Part shown: piece by piece, positions 58,416 through 64,000 of the stretch | Layout of the letters: each line of letters starts with the position of its first letter | Numbering within the stretch: position 1 is the stretch's first letter | Assembly: GCA_041398745.1 (NCBI GenBank) | Contig: JAWKUB010000009.1 | Location: 248,001-312,000, forward strand | DNA from: JACKHO01 sp041398745 | GTDB lineage: Bacteria > Planctomycetota > Planctomycetia > Planctomycetales > Planctomycetaceae | Direction of reading: 5' to 3' | DNA: 64,000 bases | The notes under the pieces: model-generated | Told to the model about the DNA's origin: nothing | The model's database searches: none | Seen by the model: only the letters and a program-made list of their open reading frames with translations | Position numbers and translations under genes: made by a program

Positions 58416-59681
58416 ATGTTCCAACGCATCATGACTCTCAGCCTTTTGGCTTTGCTCTATGCGAATTCGTCCTGCCTGGGTGAGGACGTTGTCGAACTGA
58501 AAAACGGCAACACTGTCCGTGGGAAAATCACCTCGCAGTCGGGTTCATTTGTCGAAATCGAAGTGGTCGTTAACGGCAAGACCTACAAGCGGAAGTATCC
58601 GAAGACACTAGTTGCAGCCGTCCGGACTGGCGATGGTGGCCAGCCTTCTCCAGCAAATTCTTCTGCGCCGTCTCGCACTCGAAAGGAAGTCCTTGATTTA
58701 ATTGACTCCGAGGGGAGGACTCCTCCCGATTGGTTTGACGACACACAACTCAACTATCCGAATACGCTCGACCTTTCCTGGCCTCAACCTCCGCCACAGC
58801 CCTGGAATAGTTCCAAGAACGTCGGGCAATTCATTTGGGACCGGGTGAATCCGAATCCCGGCCAATGGCGTGCGGGCGTCAAGCTGATGCACCACATCAT
58901 GGTCACGAAAAAGGATGACAAGGAGGTCGTGAACCGCGCCATGATGTCGCTCGGTGCCATGTACCACAATCTGTTTGAGGATTATGCCCGGGCCGCGTTC
59001 TGGTGGCAGCAGGCAGGTGTTGATAAGAGAGCCGTGGGGCAACCGCTTCCCCTCGTGCATCTTGCCAACTGCTACTTCCAGTTGGGCAACAAAGACCTGG
59101 CCCTTGAGACATTGAAGAAACTGACTCGGTACCCACCCGCGACAATCAAGCTACTAGGTGACATGGGGCAGACTGACGATGCTCTCCAACTTGCGGAATC
59201 TGGTGCTCAAGGAGGATCGCCACTCATGTGTTACCTGTATGCCGGCGACGTGTGTCGAGTCGCCGGGCGATTGGATGACGCCGAGCAGTACTACCGAAAG
59301 GCCGTCGATGCGGCCGACCGGGACAAAGGTCGAAGCGCGGCGCACGTTCGCCGAGACAAAGGGCGGGCGCTCGCGAGCCTCGCAGCAATTCAATTCTACC
59401 GACTGTCGCCTAAGGACGTGGCAGACGGTACGTACGTTGCCAGCAGTCTTGGCTATGAAGATCAGGTCGAGGTCAATGTCGTGGTGGCTGCGGGAGTCAT
59501 TACGGACGTGAAAGTCACGCGGCACAGGGAAAAGCAGTTTTACTCATCCATTACCGACACGCCCCGTACGATTATTGCGAGGCAGACGCTAATGGGAATT
59601 GACACCACGAGCGGCGCAACAATTACCTCGGAGGCGATTATCAACGCAACCGCGCAGGCCCTCGCCAAGGGAAAGAAATAG
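58416..59681 (+). CDS. Secreted TPR protein with C-terminal covalent-FMN-binding domain
   Basis: 421 aa with signal peptide MFQRIMTLSLLALLYANSSC. Residues ~25-65 form a small beta domain (VVELKNGNTVRGKITSQSGSFVEIEVVVNGKTYKRKYP), typical of planctomycete proteins. The middle (~165-335) has TPR-like helices (MMSLGAMYHNLFEDYARAAFWW, LANCYFQLGNKDLALETLKKL, AGRLDDAEQYYRKAVDAAD). The last ~85 residues are an FMN-binding domain with DTTSGAT (Asp396-Thr402), the ApbE flavinylation motif in which Thr402 would carry FMN. It lies 47 bp before a NapH-like polyferredoxin, its likely redox partner. Confidence 0.88.
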   Translation: MFQRIMTLSLLALLYANSSCLGEDVVELKNGNTVRGKITSQSGSFVEIEVVVNGKTYKRKYPKTLVAAVRTGDGGQPSPANSSAPSRTRKEVLDLIDSEGRTPPDWFDDTQLNYPNTLDLSWPQPPPQPWNSSKNVGQFIWDRVNPNPGQWRAGVKLMHHIMVTKKDDKEVVNRAMMSLGAMYHNLFEDYARAAFWWQQAGVDKRAVGQPLPLVHLANCYFQLGNKDLALETLKKLTRYPPATIKLLGDMGQTDDALQLAESGAQGGSPLMCYLYAGDVCRVAGRLDDAEQYYRKAVDAADRDKGRSAAHVRRDKGRALASLAAIQFYRLSPKDVADGTYVASSLGYEDQVEVNVVVAAGVITDVKVTRHREKQFYSSITDTPRTIIARQTLMGIDTTSGATITSEAIINATAQALAKGKK

Positions 59682-59727
59682 GGTAGCTGCTCCTCTACGG
59701 TTCGCTTGAAAATAACTTGAGCTTCAC

Positions 59728-61872
59728 ATGCGACTGGACTGGTATCTCCCTGTAATACAAAAGCCCAAAGAGCCTGAGCCGCCTCGGCGTCGCAGCTGGC
59801 TTGTCCGGCTGGCGAAACTCGTCTTTCCCATTCAGTTTTTCTCGAACTGGCAAACCAAGCAGCGGGGGCTCTTCCGCAAACTTCTAAGGCGACTTGGGAT
59901 TTCCTGGCTGGCGTCTCCATTGCGCAGGGTGTCTCAAGCCATTTGCTTCGTGACGTTTCTGGTGCTGTTTTTCTACGTGTGCTGGCCGTATGACGCGAGG
60001 CCTTCTCAGCAGTGGACCGGCGTGACTCCGGTCGAAGTCGATCCTGAGACCGGCGTTGCCAAAGTAATCACCCCTACCGAGCTTCCGCTCACTCCCCGTC
60101 AGCGGTTGTTTGTCTCGGACTCCAGTTTGGCGGTAGACGATCCCGGAGCGATGCTCGGCTGGTTCATAGTCGACTCGACCTCACTCGATGAAATTACACT
60201 GCGTCCAGAACAGTCTCTCACGTTAGAGCAACGTGAACAGATTCTCCTCAGCTTGGGGCCCTGGACACTTTCGGAGAGCGATCCACGTCAATGGCCCTCG
60301 CACTATGCAGATAATCTGGCCCGCAAGGAATACATCTCCGCTGAGTTCTTCCTGATCATCGATCCGCTAGTGAGCCTTTCTACGGCCATTGCGTCTCGTT
60401 CTTGGGTTTGGTCACTTGTCTCGGCTGCTACTATTCTCGTGGTCTGTGTTCTGATTCCGCGCGGGTTCTGTGGCTATATCTGCCCGTTGGGCACCCTGAT
60501 AGACCTCTTCGACTGGTCCATTGGCAAACGCGTTACTCGATTTCGCGTACCTGATGATGGATGGTGGGTACACATTAAGTACTACCTGCTCCTGGGAATT
60601 CTCGTCGCGGCAGCCTGTGGAGTGTTGTTGAGCGGAATGTTTGCTGCCATTCCGATCATTACCCGGGGATTCCTGTTCCTGCTGGCGCCACTCCAGAACG
60701 GCTACGCGAACGGTTGGCATCAAGTGCCACCGCCGAATATTGGCCATGTGATTTCGCTCATTTTGTTTTTCTCCGTGCTGGGCCTCGGACTTTTGCGACC
60801 AAGATTCTGGTGTAAGTACGTTTGCCCGAGCGGTGCCGTTTTTTCACTTGGGAATTTGTTCCGCGTCACGGAGCGGAAAGTTGAATCGAGTTGCATCCAT
60901 TGCAACAAGTGTGTGGAGATTTGCCCCTTCGACGCCATCAAGCTTGATTTCACGACGCGGACTACAGACTGCACACTTTGCCAGAGTTGTGCTGGTGTCT
61001 GTCCCACGCACGCCATCAAATTCGTCGGGCGCTGGGAGGACGAACAACTCAAGGAATGTAACGATCCTCCCACCAAAGAAACGCCACTCGGCCGGAGGGG
61101 GTTTATTGCGACTGCCGTCGGAACTGTGGCGGGAACGGTCGGAGGAGCATCTGCGGCTGCCGCCACGTCCATGTTTGGAGCGAATCTTGCAGATCCCAAC
61201 ACACATCGGCCCGTTCGACCACCCGGATCGGTGCCCGAACTGGAGTTCCTCCAAATGTGCATCCGCTGTGGCGAGTGCTTCAAAGCCTGCCCGAGCGACG
61301 TCCTGCAGCCGCTCGGTTTTCAACAGGGGCTTGAAGGGCTCTGGACACCACATGTCGTTGCCGACTGGTCCGGCTGTTCGTCCGGTTGTAATTCCTGTGG
61401 ACAGGTCTGTCCCACTGGAGCGATTCGCGCGCTTCCCATCGAAGAGAAGAAAGCCGCTCGAATGGGACTTGCCATTGTGAATGAGTCGACGTGTCTCCCC
61501 TACGCTGGGCGGGAAGCCTGTCAACTCTGTGTTGATGAATGCAACCAGGCCGGGTATCACGCCATCGAATTTCAGCAGGTTGGGACGGAGGTCGATGCGG
61601 AAGGTCGTCCGATCGAAGGAACCGGGTACCTGGCACCTGTCGTGCTCGCCGATCAATGCGTCGGCTGCGGCCTCTGCCAGACACGATGTCACGCCATTAA
61701 CGTGAAGACGAAGGGCCTCTTGAACAAATCAGCGATTATCATTGAGGCTGGCGAAGGTAAGGAAGACCGATTGATGACCGGCTCATACATTTCATTGCGT
61801 GAACAGGAGCGGATGAACGCAGAATCGGCGGCCCGATCAAACGCAAACTACCTGCCAGACTTTCTGCAATGA
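59728..61872 (+). CDS. Membrane polyferredoxin, NapH-like plus NapG/MauM-like fusion
   Basis: 714 aa. Cytoplasmic N-terminus, one helix (~72-90), an extracytoplasmic domain (~90-215), then a NapH/NosR-type helix block with the two membrane motifs CGYICPLG (Cys248-Cys252) and CKYVCPSG (Cys362-Cys366). Two 4Fe-4S sites follow: CIHCNKCVEICP (from 389) and CTLCQSCAGVCP. After a twin-arginine-like RRGFIATAVGTVAG (456-469) comes a NapG/MauM-like region: RPPGSVPELEFLQMCIRCGECFKACP (split here from 511), CNSCGQVCP, CQLCVDEC and CVGCGLCQTRC. In NapGH these are separate genes. It likely shuttles electrons from quinol to the FMN protein upstream; orientation of the second half is unresolved. Confidence 0.9.
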   Translation: MRLDWYLPVIQKPKEPEPPRRRSWLVRLAKLVFPIQFFSNWQTKQRGLFRKLLRRLGISWLASPLRRVSQAICFVTFLVLFFYVCWPYDARPSQQWTGVTPVEVDPETGVAKVITPTELPLTPRQRLFVSDSSLAVDDPGAMLGWFIVDSTSLDEITLRPEQSLTLEQREQILLSLGPWTLSESDPRQWPSHYADNLARKEYISAEFFLIIDPLVSLSTAIASRSWVWSLVSAATILVVCVLIPRGFCGYICPLGTLIDLFDWSIGKRVTRFRVPDDGWWVHIKYYLLLGILVAAACGVLLSGMFAAIPIITRGFLFLLAPLQNGYANGWHQVPPPNIGHVISLILFFSVLGLGLLRPRFWCKYVCPSGAVFSLGNLFRVTERKVESSCIHCNKCVEICPFDAIKLDFTTRTTDCTLCQSCAGVCPTHAIKFVGRWEDEQLKECNDPPTKETPLGRRGFIATAVGTVAGTVGGASAAAATSMFGANLADPNTHRPVRPPGSVPELEFLQMCIRCGECFKACPSDVLQPLGFQQGLEGLWTPHVVADWSGCSSGCNSCGQVCPTGAIRALPIEEKKAARMGLAIVNESTCLPYAGREACQLCVDECNQAGYHAIEFQQVGTEVDAEGRPIEGTGYLAPVVLADQCVGCGLCQTRCHAINVKTKGLLNKSAIIIEAGEGKEDRLMTGSYISLREQERMNAESAARSNANYLPDFLQ

Positions 61873-62226
61873 GCGGTAGAATGACTCGCCGAACACGCTG
61901 CGCAACCCGAGCCGTTGGATTTGAGCATGTCTGCTCACGGTGACCTGATGCATTTCAGGTCGGAAATGCGTTCTAAACTGAATGGGTGACACAAGGTTTA
62001 CCCATTCTATGAGCTGGCCAGCGATGGAACGCAATTCCAAATCCTTGAAGCCGTTTGCACCAAGGCATGCTCGCTTAGAGTCCGGACTCGCTTCTTTTTT
62101 CTGAGCTGAGGATTGTCTGACAAGATGCAAGAAGAGGTCAGTTGATCACACCTGGGTCGGGATGAGCCGAATCGGCCAGTAGATTCTGCCCGAAGGTTGT
62201 TTTCATGCTTACCTTGCTGAAAGATG

Positions 62227-62255
62227 CACGGGCTGGCAAGAAGCCCGTGGCACAC
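62227..62255 (+). repeat. Palindromic repeat family 4, copy 3, with paired stem change
   Basis: CACGGGCT-GGCAAGA-AGCCCGTG then GCACAC. Compared with 35344 (CACTGGCT/AGCCAGTG) both arms have changed together. Confidence 0.8.
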
Positions 62256-62328
62256 TGCATTTCCCTGTTGCACAGGTGCAGGAGACGGTTTCAACCCCTC
62301 ACTGAATGTGGTTCATGGTGAGGGGAAA

Positions 62329-62353
62329 CACAGACAGAAATGCCTGTGATACC
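62329..62353 (+). repeat. Palindromic repeat family 1 copy
   Basis: CACAGACA-GAAA-TGCCTGTG then ATACC; one stem mismatch and a decayed tail. Confidence 0.75.
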
Positions 62354-62469
62354 TGGCAGCTAGCAGGCTGACGCAATACAGGCGAGCAGTTGCGAGGGCG
62401 TTCTTTGGTCCGCTATGCTCGCTGCCCCGTGCAATGTCTCAACTTCCGCTATCGTGCGCTCACGGTGTT

Positions 62470-64000
62470 ATGTTCCGTTGCCAATTGCTGCGAGTTTGCC
62501 TGTTCGTCTCTGGTTTGCTCGTGATTGCGCCAGAACACCTTGCTGCGCAAGAGTTACGTCTCGACAGGGCTCCGGCTCCAGATAGTCCTTTTGCACTCCC
62601 CGCCGACAAATGGGTGGAACTGCGATTCGAACTGTCGAATCCTACGGAGAATGATGAAGAGGTTCTGCTTACCACTTATTTCAGCGACGTGCCAAGCCAG
62701 CAATTTGGTCGCCGGCTCTGGATTCCGGCGAAGTCAACGCGACTGGGATGGATTCTCGCCAAGTCTCCGGGGCTGAATAGCAATCAAACAACACCTCTCG
62801 ATTTACAGACGCTGGTATTGCGGGAGGTCGATGGTGTGGAACAAGCGGCTGCGACTGACCAGGGGCGGCGGCAGTTCGAGCATTACAATCGGTTCTCGGC
62901 GTCGGCCCCAAATCGACTGTTGTTGTGTCGAGCAAACGACGACGCGTGCATTGATATGATGCACGCAATGAAGATTCGCGGAAGCGATCAGTTCCATATT
63001 CTGACCAGCGGGGAATTCCCCCATTCGCTGCAGGCATACGACGGTTTCTCGTACGTTGTGCTTACTGACCGGCGACTTGTGCGAAGCCCCGAATCGGCAG
63101 CGGTGCTGCGAGAATGGGTGGATGCTGGTGGATCTTTGTGGATTCATCTGGAAAGAACTGGTCCAGGCGTTTTGGACTATTTGCTCACGAGTGGCGACAG
63201 TTTGAGCGTCGTAGAGCGACTGGATCAAACGCAGTTTTCGATTACCAGTATTGGTGCTAAAGGTGAGAGTGGACGCCATCAGGTGTCACTCGAAACTCCC
63301 ATGGGAATTCTTCGGACAATACCTCAAGGTGGAGAGGTCCTGTCTGACGTCGATGGTTGGCCAGCAGTCATTGAGTTCAATCAAGGACGCGGGCGAATTC
63401 TGGTCACCACCGTGGCTCTCGAAGTGCTGTTCCACAAGCCGACAATTCGAGAGCGGAGTACGCAACTCAAGCCAAGGACGACTTCGTTTGGGGAGTCGGT
63501 CAATTTGCACTTCTTCGACGTCGCGACTGAGGACGAGAAGAGCACTCCGAACTGGTCGGACTTGTCCCGGTCTTATGTTGGTGAGCGAATTCCTGGTAAG
63601 GGGTTGATTGCCGCCATTCTCTGTGGCTTCTGCGCACTGCTGATTGGAAGCGGAGTGTGGGCACTGCGTCATCACCAGTTTTTGAAAGTCTCGCTTTGGG
63701 CCACCTCACTCGCCCTTGTTCTCGCAGTGGGAGTCTCCCTGCTGGGCATGCAGTATCGACGAGGAATTCCTCCGACACGGGGAGCGGCCCAGTTTGTTGA
63801 GGTCGATGAGGAAGGCAATGTTTCGATTGAGGGGGCTGAGACTGTTCTGGCCGATCGTTCACAGGCACAGGCCGTTGATATTCGCGAGTCCGGCAATTTG
63901 GAGTTCGCCGACGAGTTGATGGGAGCGGCAAAGCGAATTGTCTTGACGGACGAAGGAACGAAACGTTGGGAGAATGTCAGTTGGACAGTCGGCACACTGA
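62470..64000 (+). CDS. Large secreted/membrane hypothetical protein, 3' end missing
   Basis: Open from ATG 62470 to the window end (510 codons) and truncated there. The start gives a signal peptide (FRCQLLRVCLFVSGLLVIAPEHLAAQ); an upstream in-frame ATG at 62434 is less good. Residues ~25-130 look like a beta-sandwich that modifies vascular-type surface proteins (WVELRFELSNPTENDEEVLLTTYF); ~150-310 resemble a DUF4350/GATase-like Rossmann segment (YDGFSYVVLTDRRLV, LREWVDAGGSLWIHLERTG, GRGRILVTTVALE). Two hydrophobic helices follow near 385-430. The layout recalls membrane proteins encoded near MoxR/BatA clusters; no firm function. Confidence 0.75.
   Translation, partial: MFRCQLLRVCLFVSGLLVIAPEHLAAQELRLDRAPAPDSPFALPADKWVELRFELSNPTENDEEVLLTTYFSDVPSQQFGRRLWIPAKSTRLGWILAKSPGLNSNQTTPLDLQTLVLREVDGVEQAAATDQGRRQFEHYNRFSASAPNRLLLCRANDDACIDMMHAMKIRGSDQFHILTSGEFPHSLQAYDGFSYVVLTDRRLVRSPESAAVLREWVDAGGSLWIHLERTGPGVLDYLLTSGDSLSVVERLDQTQFSITSIGAKGESGRHQVSLETPMGILRTIPQGGEVLSDVDGWPAVIEFNQGRGRILVTTVALEVLFHKPTIRERSTQLKPRTTSFGESVNLHFFDVATEDEKSTPNWSDLSRSYVGERIPGKGLIAAILCGFCALLIGSGVWALRHHQFLKVSLWATSLALVLAVGVSLLGMQYRRGIPPTRGAAQFVEVDEEGNVSIEGAETVLADRSQAQAVDIRESGNLEFADELMGAAKRIVLTDEGTKRWENVSWTVGTL

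Larger units (their letters stand above)
61873..62469. other. Intergenic region with two palindromic repeats
   Basis: 597 bp with no supported gene. It contains a family-4 palindrome (62227-62255) and a family-1 palindrome (62329-62353); a GGTTTCAACCCCTC segment before the latter is weakly like the left part of the composite 93-bp element. Confidence 0.5.

Noticed and set aside
1..64000. CRISPR array or rRNA operon
   Set aside because: The repeats present are palindromic and dispersed rather than regularly spaced, and no rRNA-like sequence was seen.

Overview
The window looks like a chromosome segment from a planctomycete, most likely a member of the Planctomycetales. Supporting marks are a DUF1559 prepilin-like protein, a DUF1080 domain, a formylglycine-type sulfatase, a ThuA protein, a PQQ-like propeller, an M56/BlaI pair, an MqnP-like prenyltransferase and many serine/proline/glycine-rich secreted proteins. 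Shine-Dalgarno signals are weak or absent before many genes. I see no rRNA, tRNA or CRISPR array.

Layout. 1-4.5 kb: the end of a low-complexity secreted protein, a RAYT-type transposase with two ~207-bp nested inverted repeats, and a nucleotidyltransferase-HD protein. 4.7-9.4 kb: leuB, two paralogous proteins of unknown family and a degenerate ATPase-like gene. 9.8-15 kb: enoyl-CoA hydratase, a kelch-sodium symporter fusion and an ammonium transporter. 15-22.7 kb: inositol monophosphatase, birA, then the conserved run phoH, 7TM-HD phosphodiesterase, ybeY, CorC-like protein. 22.8-30.5 kb: an STN-like secreted protein, an MqnP-like prenyltransferase, a zinc-ribbon protein, a DUF1080-FKBP fusion, a type II/IV secretion ATPase and an orphan gene. 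30.7-34.6 kb: an OB-fold-like protein, a secreted nuclease-family protein, a lipoprotein, a DUF1559 protein and a zinc-ribbon MscL. 34.6-35.9 kb: a repeat-rich gene graveyard with hicB and a truncated hicA. 35.9-43.2 kb: PQQ-like propeller, M56 peptidase with WD40 propeller and its BlaI regulator, OmpA-like lipoprotein and secretin. 43.5-47.3 kb: rplM-rpsI-rpmA, a methyltransferase and hemA. 47.3-53.9 kb: lipoprotein, glycosyltransferase, msrA, a DMT transporter, a sulfatase-esterase fusion and a membrane protein. 53.9-55.5 kb: an inverted-repeat-bounded island carrying one helix-turn-helix gene. 55.6-64 kb: ThuA, a glycolate-oxidase-type Fe-S protein, a TPR/FMN-binding protein next to a NapH-NapG-like polyferredoxin, and the start of a large membrane protein.

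Two themes stand out. The first is a dense set of short palindromic repeats lying in intergenic DNA: at least five families, one with 11 copies, several with paired stem changes. Three of the families carry GTGG next to the stem, the kind of head that RAYT transposases recognise, and a RAYT gene is present. The second is unusual domain joining: kelch-symporter, sulfatase-esterase, DUF1080-FKBP, M56-WD40, TPR-FMN and NapH-NapG. The Fe-S/flavin cluster at 57-61.9 kb is the best candidate for a little-described extracytosolic electron-transfer system. All calls are by eye from sequence; no database search was run.
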